Below, piece by piece: positions 46,953-55,258 of a DNA stretch of 64,000 bases (position 1 is its first letter; each line of letters starts with the position of its first letter). The notes under the pieces were generated by a model that was given only the letters and a program-made list of their open reading frames with translations, ran no database searches and was not told where the DNA came from. Made by a program: the position numbers and the translations under genes. This DNA comes from Ornithinimicrobium sufpigmenti. Its GTDB lineage: Bacteria > Actinomycetota > Actinomycetes > Actinomycetales > Dermatophilaceae. The stretch is from positions 496,001 through 560,000 of the forward strand of contig NZ_CP036403.1 of the NCBI RefSeq assembly GCF_004322775.1, given 5' to 3'.

Positions 46953-47653
46953 GGGACGGCCCGGTATGCCGTGCGGCTGACCACGTGCCAGACCACCAGC
47001 ACGGCGGCGACCACCACCATGGTCGAGCGCAGCAGGCCGGTGCCGGGCGGGGCGTCGTAGGAGGCGTGGAACAACGAGAGCACGAAGAACTCGGTGATCG
47101 GCCATCCCACCGCCATGGCAAACCAGGCGAGCGCGAGCGGCCGGTCAGGGTGCAGCCAGCGGGGGCCCGGTCCGACGGCGGACCGGGCGAACAGGACCAC
47201 GGCCACGCCCACCATGACGACTGGCGCGGCGAAGACCACCAGCGCGAACAGGGCGTCCAGCACGTGGGGCTCGGCGGGCCCGGGGGCCACGGTCCGGCCC
47301 ACCCAGCTGAGAGTGTCTGCGCCGATCAGCGCGTAGGTCGGCCCGACCGTCAGGGCGACCACCCGCCAGCCCCGGGGCAGACTGCCCAGCAGCGCCAGGC
47401 ACAGCAGGGCCCCGCCGAGCAGCAGCAGGCTGACGCCTTCCGGGTGGGCCAGCTCGGGCAGCCTCTCGGTCTCGTGCGCCTGCGCCACGACGCACTCGGC
47501 ACTGTCGAAGTAGTCGGTGCAGGGCACCCATCGGCGTGCCCCCGCGACGAAGCCGTACCCGGCGCTGGCTGCCAGCAGTACCACCGTGCCGACCCGCGCC
47601 AGGCCCGTCAGCACTACTGCGCCGACGCGCGCCAGGGCCTCGAGCACGCGCAT
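46889..47653 (-). CDS. Hypothetical polytopic membrane protein
   Basis: A 254-residue protein with about six hydrophobic segments (for example VVLLAASAGYGFVAG, EGVSLLLLGGALLCLALLGSL, LFALVVFAAPVVMVGVAVVLFA, STMVVVAAVLVVWHVV). Two cysteines lie in the first outside loop (PCTDYFDSAECVV). No family is recognised. ATG 47653 has GGGAGGT 4 nt upstream. The last 21 residues overlap the ABC gene on the other strand; they are Ser/Thr/Pro-rich. Confidence 0.6.
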   Translation of the reverse strand: MRVLEALARVGAVVLTGLARVGTVVLLAASAGYGFVAGARRWVPCTDYFDSAECVVAQAHETERLPELAHPEGVSLLLLGGALLCLALLGSLPRGWRVVALTVGPTYALIGADTLSWVGRTVAPGPAEPHVLDALFALVVFAAPVVMVGVAVVLFARSAVGPGPRWLHPDRPLALAWFAMAVGWPITEFFVLSLFHASYDAPPGTGLLRSTMVVVAAVLVVWHVVSRTAYRAVPQAASTTSPGLSRSPAATSEA

Positions 47654-47812
47654 GCCGACCTCCCTCTCGTGAGAGTAGGAAAGCACGACGGGGCCGTCGT
47701 CGTCTACGGCCTGACGATGCTGCTCGGCAACGCATTAGCCCGGCTGACGCGAGCGCTATATCCTGGGTGGTCCCACCGTTTTCCCACCACCGCGACGATC
47801 ACGAGGTGCACC

Positions 47813-48214
47813 GTGCCCACCGGCAAGGTCAGGTTCTACGACGAGGAGAAGGGCTTCGGCTTCTTGTCCAGCGACGAGGGCGACGACGTCTTCGTCCCGC
47901 GCTCGGCGCTGCCCTCGGGCGAGACCGCACTCAAGCGCGGCACCCGGGTCGAGTTCGACATCGTGGCGGGCAAGCGCGGTGACCAGGCCCTGCACGTACG
48001 GCTGCTGGAGCCGGCCCCCTCCGTGTCCCGCGGCCTGACGCTGCGCGACCGCAAGCCCGCCGAGGACATGGTGGTCGTCGTCGAGGACCTCATCGCCCTC
48101 CTTGACCAGGCCTCCACCAGCCTCCGGCGGGGCCACTACCCCGACCGGCAGCTCGGCTCGGCCATGGGCAAGGCGCTGCGGGCCGTCGCCGACCAGTTCG
48201 AGGCGGGGAAGTAA
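47813..48214 (+). CDS. Cold-shock domain protein with C-terminal extension
   Basis: A 133-residue protein. Residues 1-65 are a cold-shock domain with RNP1-like EKGFGFLS and RNP2-like DVFVPRSAL, where the usual VFVHFSA has Pro-Arg instead of His-Phe. A second helical region of 60 residues (RKPAEDMVVVVEDLIALLDQASTSLRRG) is typical of the longer actinobacterial form. It binds single-stranded nucleic acid. A TATCCT box at about 47757-47762 could give a 50-nt leader. Confidence 0.9.
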   Translation: MPTGKVRFYDEEKGFGFLSSDEGDDVFVPRSALPSGETALKRGTRVEFDIVAGKRGDQALHVRLLEPAPSVSRGLTLRDRKPAEDMVVVVEDLIALLDQASTSLRRGHYPDRQLGSAMGKALRAVADQFEAGK

Positions 48215-48218
48215 GCAG

Positions 48219-48962
48219 ATGGCCACAGCCAGGACCGATGCCGTGCTGACCGCCGCCGTCGAGGTTGCGCGTGCGGCCGCGGAGGAGATTGCCGAGCCGG
48301 GGACGGTCGGCGACCACCTCGGCGCTGTCGTGGAGGACGACCGGGTGGTGACCCACTCCTTCGCCTGCACCGCCACGGCATACCCGGGCTGGCGGTGGTC
48401 CGTGACCCTCGCCCGGCCTCCGCGTGCCCGCAAGGCGACCGTCAACGAGGTGCACCTGCTGCCGGGGGAGGGAGCACTGCTCTCACCCGAGTGGGTGCCC
48501 TACGCCGAGCGACTTGCCCCCGGTGACGTCGGCCCGGGTGACCAGACGCCCTACGTCGAGGACGACCCGCGCCTGGAGGCGGGCTTCGAGGCCACCGGCG
48601 AGGAGGACGTCGACCAGGTGGCGCTCTGGGAGCTGGGCCTCGGCCGCGAGCGCGTGCTCTCCGCAGAGGGTCGGGACGCCGCGGCCACCCGCTGGATCGC
48701 CGAGCGCGGCCCCGAGAGCGAGCTGGCGCGCAAGGCGCCCAAGCCCTGCTCCACCTGCGGTTTCTTCGTGCCGATGTCCGGCGCCCTGCGCTCGGTCTTC
48801 GGCGTCTGCGCCAATGAGTGGTCACCGGCCGACGGCAGCGTGGTCGCCCTTTCCTTCGGGTGCGGCGCGCACAGCGAGGTCGACGTCGAGAGGGCCCCGG
48901 CCGAGCGGGTGGAGCCGCCGGTGCTGGACGACGACAACGACGTCATCTACGTCGAGCGCTGA
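48219..48962 (+). CDS. DUF3027 family protein
   Basis: A 247-residue actinobacterial protein of unknown function. It has the family features CTATAYPGWRWSVTLARPPRARKATVNEVHLLPGEGALL, LGLGRERVLSAEGRDAAATRWI, and a zinc-ribbon-like C-terminal part (PCSTCGFFVPM...FGVCANEW...SFGCGAH). It follows the cold-shock gene by 4 bp, so they form an operon. Confidence 0.85.
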   Translation: MATARTDAVLTAAVEVARAAAEEIAEPGTVGDHLGAVVEDDRVVTHSFACTATAYPGWRWSVTLARPPRARKATVNEVHLLPGEGALLSPEWVPYAERLAPGDVGPGDQTPYVEDDPRLEAGFEATGEEDVDQVALWELGLGRERVLSAEGRDAAATRWIAERGPESELARKAPKPCSTCGFFVPMSGALRSVFGVCANEWSPADGSVVALSFGCGAHSEVDVERAPAERVEPPVLDDDNDVIYVER

Positions 48963-48985
48963 GCCCTCGCCGGCTCACGCCCCGC

Positions 48986-49225
48986 TCACGCCTCTGAGGC
49001 GTTGCCCTTCCCGCGGCGCAGGTAGCCGTAGCCGACGGCGCCCAGCGCGATCCCGGCGACGGGCACCCAGACCCACCACGAACGGTCTCCGCTGCGCAGG
49101 GACGGCACGAGCAGCAGCACCGCCAGCGCCACGACCCAGGCGAGGATCCCCCAGCCGACGAGGGTGACGGTGCGCAGCGTGACCTCGGGCGGGCGGACCT
49201 CCGTGCCCGGCGTGTGCGTGCTCAC
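48986..49225 (-). CDS. DUF2530 small membrane protein
   Basis: A 79-residue protein with two membrane segments (LVGWGILAWVVALAVLLLVPSL and WVWVPVAGIALGAVGYGYL) and a basic tail. This fits DUF2530, found next to DUF3027 and MFS genes in actinobacteria. It starts with GTG 49225, divergent from the MarR gene at 49336. Function unknown. Confidence 0.8.
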   Translation of the reverse strand: MSTHTPGTEVRPPEVTLRTVTLVGWGILAWVVALAVLLLVPSLRSGDRSWWVWVPVAGIALGAVGYGYLRRGKGNASEA

Positions 49226-49269
49226 GGGTCCACCTTACCGAGGGAAGCCGCCTCGGAGATCGTTAGCCC

Positions 49270-49286
49270 AGGTAATGAGTTAACCT
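49270..49286. promoter_or_regulatory. Candidate MarR operator before the MFS pair
   Basis: AGGTAATGAGTTAACCT is an imperfect inverted repeat (AGGT/ACCT ends) 50 bp before the MarR start. It shares the word TAACCTCAG with the region around the site at 44931, suggesting related operators. Confidence 0.35.
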
Positions 49287-49335
49287 CAGGGATTGTGTCC
49301 GCAGGTCGGCGGACCAGGAGCGAAAGGGGAGGGGC

Positions 49336-49758
49336 ATGCCGCACCGGGAGACGGCCGAGCTGGCGCACGACCTGCGCATCGCCTGCATGCGCGTCGCACG
49401 TCGGGTGCGCTTCGACGCCGACAACACCATCGCGCCGCACCACTTCAGCGTGCTGGTCCGGCTGCAGCCGGAACCGCGCACGCTGGGGGAGCTCGCGGAC
49501 ATCGAGCAGGTCAGCCCGCCGAGCATGAGCAAGGCGGTCGGCCAGCTGGTCGAGCAGGGGTATGTCGAGCGCTCCGCCGACCCCGACGACGGGCGCCTCG
49601 TGCGGCTCTCGCTCACCGCCGAGGGGCGGGCCACCGTGGAGCGCGAGCGGGCCCACCGGGACGCCTGGATGACCGCCCGGCTGGAGGGCCTCGCCGAGGC
49701 CGACCGCGACCTGCTGCGTCGCGCCACCGACCTGCTCGAGGAGCTGGTGCGCCGGTGA
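49336..49758 (+). CDS. MarR family transcriptional regulator of the MFS exporter
   Basis: A 140-residue winged-helix protein: IAPHHFSVLVRLQPEPRTLGELADIEQVSPPSMSKAVGQLVEQGYVERSADPDDGRLVRLSLTAEG is split here only by function into recognition helix and wing. AAAGGGGAGG precedes the ATG. It overlaps the MFS gene by 4 bp, so the regulator and transporter are made together. Confidence 0.9.
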   Translation: MPHRETAELAHDLRIACMRVARRVRFDADNTIAPHHFSVLVRLQPEPRTLGELADIEQVSPPSMSKAVGQLVEQGYVERSADPDDGRLVRLSLTAEGRATVERERAHRDAWMTARLEGLAEADRDLLRRATDLLEELVRR

Positions 49759-51038
49759 GCGCCATGTTCTCCGCGCTGTCCGTGCGCAACTACCGCATCT
49801 ACGCCACCGGCGCGATCATCTCCAACACCGGCACCTGGATGGGCCGCATCGCCCAGGACTGGGTGGTGCTCACCGAGCTCACCAACAACTCGGCGCAGGC
49901 GCTCGGCATCGTGACCGGCCTGCAGTTCCTGCCGATCCTGCTCGTCACCCCGATCGCGGGGGCGATCAGCGACAACTTCCCCAAGCGGAAGGTGATGCTG
50001 GTCAGCCAGTCGTTCATGGCCTTCTTCGCCCTGGTCATGGGCATCACGGTGCTCACCGGGCACATGGAGCTGTGGCACATGTACGTGCTGGCCTTCCTCT
50101 CTGGCACCGCCTCGGCCATCGACGCACCTGCCCGCCAGTCCTTCGTCTCCGAGATGGTGCCGAGGGACAAGCTGACCAACGCGGTCGGCCTGAACTCCGC
50201 GTCCTTCCACTCGGGCCGACTGATCGGCCCCGGCGTGGCCGGCCTGCTCATCGCCGCGGTCGGTACCGGCCCGACCCTGCTGATCAACTCCCTGACCTTC
50301 GTCGCGGTCATCGTCGCCCTGCTGGCGATGGACCCGACCCAGCTGGACACCCCGCCACGGGCCACCACACGGGGCGGCGTCCGCGAAGGCCTCGCCTACG
50401 TCCGGGGCAGACCGGACATCATGCTGATCCTGGTCATCGCGTTCATGCACGGGACCTTCGGGATGAACTTCCAGCTCTTCAACGCGCTGATGTCCACCGA
50501 GGTCTTCGGCAAGGGCGTGCAGGACTTCGGCGTCACCGGGTCCGTGATGGCGATCGGGTCCCTGGCCGGGGCGCTCATGGCCGCCCGCCGCGACCGGCCC
50601 CGGTGGCGTCTGCTGCTGGGCTCGCTCAGCCTGTTCTCGCTGACCACGCTGGCCCTGGCCTTCGCGCCCACCTTCACCGCATACACGATCCTGCTGATCC
50701 CCACCGGGCTGTTCGCCCTGACCGTGATGGTCAGCGCCAACGCCATGGTGCAGCTGTCGACCGACCAGCACGTCCGCGGCCGGGTGATGGCCCTCTACAT
50801 GGCGGTCTTCATGGGCGGCACGCCGCTGGGCGCGCCCTTCCTGGGGTGGGTCGGTGACCAGTTCGGGGCCCGCTGGACCGTGCTCATCGCGACCGTGATG
50901 TGCGGGGCGACGGCGATTATGGTGATCATCTACCTGATGCGCCACGACCACATCCGGCTGCGGATCCGCCGCAGCTGGCGACGCCCGCTCGTCCTCCAGC
51001 GCGACGTCATCGAGCCCGTCCCCGAGAAGGTGAACTAG
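49755..51038 (+). CDS. MFS transporter (DHA3/enterobactin-exporter-like)
   Basis: A 427-residue transporter with about twelve membrane segments. The start MFSALSVRNYRIYATGAIISNTGTWMGRIAQDWVVL, the loop DNFPKRKVMLVSQ and GTASAIDAPARQSFVSEMVPRDKLTNAVGLNS are typical of the exporter family that includes EntS-like proteins. The substrate is unknown. It starts at GTG 49755 overlapping marR. Confidence 0.92.
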   Translation: MSAMFSALSVRNYRIYATGAIISNTGTWMGRIAQDWVVLTELTNNSAQALGIVTGLQFLPILLVTPIAGAISDNFPKRKVMLVSQSFMAFFALVMGITVLTGHMELWHMYVLAFLSGTASAIDAPARQSFVSEMVPRDKLTNAVGLNSASFHSGRLIGPGVAGLLIAAVGTGPTLLINSLTFVAVIVALLAMDPTQLDTPPRATTRGGVREGLAYVRGRPDIMLILVIAFMHGTFGMNFQLFNALMSTEVFGKGVQDFGVTGSVMAIGSLAGALMAARRDRPRWRLLLGSLSLFSLTTLALAFAPTFTAYTILLIPTGLFALTVMVSANAMVQLSTDQHVRGRVMALYMAVFMGGTPLGAPFLGWVGDQFGARWTVLIATVMCGATAIMVIIYLMRHDHIRLRIRRSWRRPLVLQRDVIEPVPEKVN

Positions 51039-51122
51039 TTGAGCGCCCACACCCGCCGCGTCGTCGTCCTGCTGGCCCTGGCTGCCCTGATCCTGGTGCC
51101 GGTGCTGGCCACCCTCGGCTGA
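51039..51122 (+). CDS. Possible 27-residue single-span membrane peptide
   Basis: A TTG start directly follows the MFS stop codon and opens MSAHTRRVVVLLALAALILVPVLATLG in two parts: a basic start (MSAHTRR) and one hydrophobic helix. A stop follows 3 bp before the next gene. It fills the gap between the MFS and gamma-glutamyltransferase genes exactly. TTG is rare and the peptide is short, so it may be chance or a transporter-associated small protein. Confidence 0.4.
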   Translation: MSAHTRRVVVLLALAALILVPVLATLG

Positions 51123-51125
51123 GCC

Positions 51126-52976
51126 ATGACGTTCACCACACGACCCACGCTGACCGGCACCGTCGGCATGATCTCCAGCACTCACTGGCTGGCCTCGCAG
51201 GCGGGTATGCGGATGCTCGAGCTGGGCGGCAACGCCGCCGACGGTGCGGTCGCCGCGGGCTTCGTCCTGCAGGTCGTCGAACCGCACCTCAACGGCCCGG
51301 GCGGCGACGCGCCGATCATCGTCGCCTCCGCCGACGACCCGGAGCCCCGTGTGCTGTGCGGTCAGGGCCCCGCCCCGGCCGGAGCGACCCCCGAGCACTT
51401 CGCCTCGGTGGGGCTGGACCGGGTGCCCGGCAGCGGACCGCTCGCCACCGCGGTGCCCGGCGCCGTGCAGGCCTGGCTCGTGCTGCTGCGGGACCGGGGG
51501 ACGCTGAGCGCCCGCACCGTGCTGGAGTCGGCGCTGCACTACGCCCGGCACGGTCACCCGCTGCTGGCGCAGGCCAGCGCCACCATCGACCGGGTCCGCG
51601 ACCTCTTCGTCGAGGACTGGACCACCTCGGCCGACCAGTGGCTGGTCGACGGGTCCGCGCCCCAGCCCGGCACGCTCGTGCGCAACACCGCCTGGGCCGA
51701 CACCCTGGAGCGGCTGCTCGCCGCCGAGGACGACGCCGTGCGGGACGGCGGCAACCGGGAGCAGGGGATCGACGCCATCCGCCGGGCCTGGTCGCACGGC
51801 TTCGTCGCCGAGGCGCTCGAGGCCTTCTCCCGGCGAGCCTTCCGGCACGGCGACGGGCCCGTGCTGCCCGGGGTGCTCACCGCGGAGGACGTCGCCGGTT
51901 TCGAGCCGACCTGGGAGCGGGCCGCCACGCTCGACTTCGCCGGGTACACGATCGCCAAGACCGACGTCTGGGGGCAGGGCCCAGCCCTGCTGCAGGTGCT
52001 GGGCATGGTCGAGGAGCTCGCCGGCGACCTCACCGTGGTCGGCGAGGACGAGCAGGCCGGCGTGGGGGCACCGGTGCCGCCCGTGGCCGACCCCTCGACC
52101 GTCGAGGGCGTGCACACCCTGGTCGAGGCCTGGAAGCTGGCGATGGCCGACCGGGAGGCCTGGCAGGGCGACAGCCTCGCGGACCCGGTCGGTGTCGCGG
52201 CACTCACCGACCGGGACTACCTGCGCCAGCGGGCCGGGCTCATCGGCGAGCAGGCCTCGCGCGAGCTCCGCCCCGGGTCGCCGGGTGGCCGGGAGCCACG
52301 GATCGCCGCGCAGGCCCTGGTGACCGAGGGGGCCGGCGCAGCCGACGCCACCTCCGGCGAGCCGACGGTGCGGCGGGACGGCGCCACCCGGGGCGACACC
52401 TGCCATGTCGACGTCGTCGACCGGTGGGGGATGCTCGTGTCGGCCACCCCCAGCGGGGGCTGGCTGCAGTCCAGCCCGTTCGTGCCAGAGCTCGGGCTGG
52501 CCCTGGGCAGCCGGCTGCAGATGATGTGGCTGGAGCAGGGCCTGGCCAGCTCGCTGGTCCCCGGGCGCCGACCCCGCACCACCTTGAGCCCGACGCTCGT
52601 GCTGCGCGACGGCATACCCGTCCTGGCCTGCGGCACCCCGGGCGGCGACCAGCAGGACCAGTGGCAGAGCGTCTTCCTGCTGCACCACCTCGTGGGCGGC
52701 CTGAGCCTGCAGGAGGCGATCGACGCGGCCGCCTTCCACACCACCAGCTTCCCGAGCAGCTTCCACCCGCGCGCCAGCGAGCCCGGGGTGATGGTGGCCG
52801 AGTCGCGGCTGGGCCAGGACGTCCTGGAGGAGCTGCGCGCCCGAGGGCACGAGGTGCTCGACGCCGGCCCGTGGAGCCTGGGCCGGCTCAGCGCGGTGGC
52901 CAGGGACCCCAGGACCGGTGTGCTCAGCGCGGCCGCCAACCCGCGGGGGATGCAGGGGTATGCGGTCGGACGCTAG
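51126..52976 (+). CDS. ggt: Gamma-glutamyltransferase family protein
   Basis: A 616-residue Ntn-hydrolase precursor. LGGNAADGAVAAGFVLQVVEPHLNGPGGD opens the large subunit. The autocleavage and nucleophile site is at T425 in RGDTCHVDVVD, where family members have TTH. Substrate-loop parts are SPTLVLRDG and the CGTPGGDQQDQ segment. There is no signal peptide, so this is a cytoplasmic member, unlike secreted glutathione-degrading enzymes. In an actinobacterium it may act on gamma-glutamyl compounds other than glutathione. Confidence 0.88.
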   Translation: MTFTTRPTLTGTVGMISSTHWLASQAGMRMLELGGNAADGAVAAGFVLQVVEPHLNGPGGDAPIIVASADDPEPRVLCGQGPAPAGATPEHFASVGLDRVPGSGPLATAVPGAVQAWLVLLRDRGTLSARTVLESALHYARHGHPLLAQASATIDRVRDLFVEDWTTSADQWLVDGSAPQPGTLVRNTAWADTLERLLAAEDDAVRDGGNREQGIDAIRRAWSHGFVAEALEAFSRRAFRHGDGPVLPGVLTAEDVAGFEPTWERAATLDFAGYTIAKTDVWGQGPALLQVLGMVEELAGDLTVVGEDEQAGVGAPVPPVADPSTVEGVHTLVEAWKLAMADREAWQGDSLADPVGVAALTDRDYLRQRAGLIGEQASRELRPGSPGGREPRIAAQALVTEGAGAADATSGEPTVRRDGATRGDTCHVDVVDRWGMLVSATPSGGWLQSSPFVPELGLALGSRLQMMWLEQGLASSLVPGRRPRTTLSPTLVLRDGIPVLACGTPGGDQQDQWQSVFLLHHLVGGLSLQEAIDAAAFHTTSFPSSFHPRASEPGVMVAESRLGQDVLEELRARGHEVLDAGPWSLGRLSAVARDPRTGVLSAAANPRGMQGYAVGR

Positions 52977-53060
52977 CCCCGTCCATCGCCTACCGTGGTG
53001 CAGCGGAGACGCGCACGTGCCCACGTCGACGTCCGCCGCAGACATCCCGCAGGAGGATCG

Positions 53061-53456
53061 GTGCCCCGCAAGGTCAACCTCGCCACCCTGGCGATCAAGT
53101 ACGGTCCCGTCGTCTACGCCCTCGCGCAGAGGTACGGTCCGGCCGTGGTCGAGCAGATCATGCGGCAGCGGGACCCCGCGCAACGGCTGATCCAGGACCG
53201 CCAGGCCCGGGTGCGCACCAACCCCCGCAAGCTCGCGCTGGCGCACGCGGACAGCGTGATCCAGGGCGCGGTGCAACAGGTCTTCCACTCCGGCCGGCCC
53301 TACTGGGTGGTGTTCTCCCGCGGCGAGCCCGTGGGCGTGCACCCGCACACCAACATCCCCTACGACACCCTGCTGCTCAACGCCGACCCCGCGCGCCGGA
53401 TACGACCCGAGGAGCTGCGGCGCACGATCCACGTGCCCCGTCGCAAGAAGGGCTGA
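53061..53456 (+). CDS. Conserved hypothetical basic protein
   Basis: A 131-residue basic protein with no recognised domain. Helical Arg/Gln-rich residues 15-60 are followed by a small beta-type region (YWVVFSRGEPVGVHPHTNIPYDTLLLNAD) and a basic tail (VPRRKKG). AGGAGG lies 4 nt before GTG 53061, which decides the start. It precedes pdxH by 2 bp and is probably co-transcribed. Function unknown. Confidence 0.65.
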   Translation: MPRKVNLATLAIKYGPVVYALAQRYGPAVVEQIMRQRDPAQRLIQDRQARVRTNPRKLALAHADSVIQGAVQQVFHSGRPYWVVFSRGEPVGVHPHTNIPYDTLLLNADPARRIRPEELRRTIHVPRRKKG

Positions 53457-53458
53457 GC

Positions 53459-54151
53459 GTGGTGGCCGACCGGCTCGGGGCGGCCCGGGTGGACTACGAC
53501 GGGGAGGGCCTGTCCGAGGACCGCTGTCCGGCTGCGCCCCTGCCCATCGTGCGTGCCTGGATCGAGGCGGCGGTCGCGCGGTCGGTCGCGCAGGGGGACG
53601 TGCCGGAGCCGACCGCCCTCTCGGTGGCCACCGTGGACGCCGACGGCGCGCCTGACGTGCGCACGGTGCTCCTGCGCAACCTCGACGAGCGTGGGCCCTG
53701 CTTCTTCGGCGGGCTGGACTCGGCCAAGGGTCGCCAGCTGGCCGCCCGGCCGCTCGCCGCAGTGTCGCTGACCTGGCCCTCGATGTACCGAGCGATCCGT
53801 ATGCGAGGTGCCGTCGAGGAGCTGGACAGCGAGGAGGTCGAGGCCTACTTCCGGACCCGGCCGTGGGGGTCGCGGATCGGCGCGCACGCCTCGCGGCAGA
53901 GCGAGCGCCTCACCGACCGGTCGGTGCTGGAAGCCGCCTACGAGGAGTGCGCCCGGCGATGGCCCGACACCGGGTCCCCCGACGACGTCCCGCTGCCGTC
54001 GCGGTGGGGTGGCTGGCGGGTCGTCGCCGACCAGGTCGAGCTCTGGGCCGGGCGGCGCAGCCGGCTGCACGACCGGATCGTCTGGGACCGGGTCGCCCCG
54101 GGAGGACTGGACGAGCCGGCCGCCTGGCGCCGCTCACGCCGGTGGCCCTGA
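53459..54151 (+). CDS. pdxH: Pyridoxamine 5'-phosphate oxidase PdxH
   Basis: A 230-residue FMN enzyme making pyridoxal phosphate from PNP/PMP. Family segments are ALSVATVDADGAPDVRTVLLRNLDERG, SAKGRQLAARPLAAVSLTW, RAIRMRGAVEEL, YFRTRPWGSRIGAHASRQS and the terminal WRVVADQVELWAGRRSRLHDRIVWDR. GTG 53459 lies 2 bp after the previous stop; GTG 53462 is equally possible. PLP serves HemL and the DegT-like enzyme in this window among others. Confidence 0.94.
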   Translation: MVADRLGAARVDYDGEGLSEDRCPAAPLPIVRAWIEAAVARSVAQGDVPEPTALSVATVDADGAPDVRTVLLRNLDERGPCFFGGLDSAKGRQLAARPLAAVSLTWPSMYRAIRMRGAVEELDSEEVEAYFRTRPWGSRIGAHASRQSERLTDRSVLEAAYEECARRWPDTGSPDDVPLPSRWGGWRVVADQVELWAGRRSRLHDRIVWDRVAPGGLDEPAAWRRSRRWP

Positions 54152-54164
54152 CCGGCCCCGCCCG

Positions 54165-54170
54165 TAGGAT
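54165..54170 (+). promoter_or_regulatory. -10 element for ideR-like gene, leaderless
   Basis: TAGGAT ends 7 nt before GTG 54178. The ATG inside this box (54169) is in frame but would overlap the promoter. Confidence 0.5.
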
Positions 54171-54177
54171 GAGCGGT

Positions 54178-54855
54178 GTGAGCGAGCTGATCGACACCAC
54201 CGAGATGTACCTCAAGACCGTCCTGGAGCTGGAGGAGGACGGCGTGGTGCCGATGCGGGCCCGGATCGCCGAGCGGCTGGGGCAGTCGGGCCCGACCGTC
54301 TCCCAGACGGTGGCCCGGATGGAGCGCGACGGGCTGCTGGAGCTGACCCGGGACCGCCGTCTGGAGCTCACCGAGGAGGGGCGGCTGGCGGCCGTGCGGG
54401 TCATGCGCAAGCACCGGCTGGCCGAGCGGCTGCTGGTCGACGTGATCGGCCTCGACCCGGCCTACGTGCACGAGGAGGCCTGCCGCTGGGAGCACGTCAT
54501 GAGCGATGAGGTCGAGCAGAAGATCCTCGGCCTGCTCGAGGACGGCACCACCTCGCCCTACGGCAACCCGGTTCCCGGTCTCGACGAGCTCGGGCACCCG
54601 GCGGCGCCGCCGGCCCAGGGACGACCCAGCAGCGAGCTCGCCGCGCAGGGGGGCCGGCTGCAGGCGACGGTGACCCGGATCGGTGAGCCCGTGCAGGTCG
54701 ACCCGGAGGTGCTCGGGCTGCTCCTGGAGTCCGGCGTGCGTCCGCGGGCTGCGGTCACGGTATGGGGCGAGGAGGGTCGGACGATCATCGAGCCGGCCAG
54801 TGGCGCGGCGGTCTCCCTGCCCCCCGACGTGGCCGCGCACGTCTTCTGCAGCTGA
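54178..54855 (+). CDS. ideR: DtxR/IdeR-family iron-dependent repressor
   Basis: A 225-residue metalloregulator. The HTH domain (LIDTTEMYLKTVLELEEDGVVPMRARIAERLGQSGPTVSQTV, shown here as a region of residues 3-46) and the metal/dimer region MRKHRLAERLL...HEEACRWEHVMSDEVE are very close to IdeR. Residues 150-225 are an SH3-like domain. With Fe(II) bound it represses iron uptake genes. GTG 54178 is preferred over ATG 54169 because of the -10 position. No clear iron box was found in the window. Confidence 0.9.
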   Translation: MSELIDTTEMYLKTVLELEEDGVVPMRARIAERLGQSGPTVSQTVARMERDGLLELTRDRRLELTEEGRLAAVRVMRKHRLAERLLVDVIGLDPAYVHEEACRWEHVMSDEVEQKILGLLEDGTTSPYGNPVPGLDELGHPAAPPAQGRPSSELAAQGGRLQATVTRIGEPVQVDPEVLGLLLESGVRPRAAVTVWGEEGRTIIEPASGAAVSLPPDVAAHVFCS

Positions 54856-55006
54856 CCTCCGGACGGCTTGCAGCAGGGCGTGTCGCCCTGTGAGATGGGT
54901 CACCCACAGGCTGGGAGTTTGGTCAAGCCGAAGCGCATCGTCGCAGGTCAGGTCGGCTGTGACCAGTGTGACGCTCACTCGTTGTGCACAGTTTCGTTAT
55001 CGTTGC

Positions 55007-55036
55007 GTGACATTTGCCGGACCACGTGTGTATGGT
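55007..55036 (+). promoter_or_regulatory. Candidate promoter of the NlpC/P60 gene
   Basis: GTGACA (55007-55012) and TATGGT (55031-55036) are 18 bp apart, about 40 bp upstream of the riboswitch. This gives a leader of about 215 nt. Confidence 0.45.
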
Positions 55037-55079
55037 CAATCTCGGCCTTCTCCCCTGGAAGACCTACCTGAGCACGCAA

Positions 55080-55250
55080 CTGCCGAGTCCTGTCGGCGTG
55101 CCCGGGCAGAACAACTCACCACATACCCGTGACAGGAACGGGGGAACCACCTCTGGAGCCGTCCCGGCTCCTTGGGGCGAAGTGATCCGGCGCCCACCGG
55201 ATCCAGAGGTTCTCCACCTCGAGCCCGACAGCTCACCCCGTAGGCGCTGG
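55080..55250 (+). promoter_or_regulatory. c-di-AMP riboswitch (ydaO/yuaA type)
   Basis: The leader carries the family's conserved blocks in order: GGGGGAACCAC (55140-55150), a hairpin GGAGCC/GGCTCC (55155-55171), TTGGGGCGAAGTGATCC, a hairpin GATCCGG/CCGGATC (55184-55203), and the 3' block CCCGACAGCTCACCCCGTAGGCG read in two parts (CCCGACAGCT, CGTAGGCG) ending at 55246. In actinobacteria this class controls resuscitation factors and NlpC/P60 wall hydrolases, and c-di-AMP binding turns the gene off. The limits are approximate; the 5' edge is uncertain. Confidence 0.85.
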
Positions 55251-55258
55251 AGGAACAC

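Noticed and set aside
49263..53432. A 1389-codon open frame on the minus strand
   Set aside because: It lies antisense to marR, MFS, ggt and the following gene. Its product is low-complexity His/Gln/Val/Gly/Arg sequence without domains, which is expected from the antisense of GC-rich codons.
54950..54990. A CRP-type operator (GTGTGACGCTCACT) upstream of the NlpC/P60 gene
   Set aside because: The half-site spacing is wrong for TGTGA-N6-TCACA, so I do not annotate it, although Crp control of wall hydrolases is known in mycobacteria.
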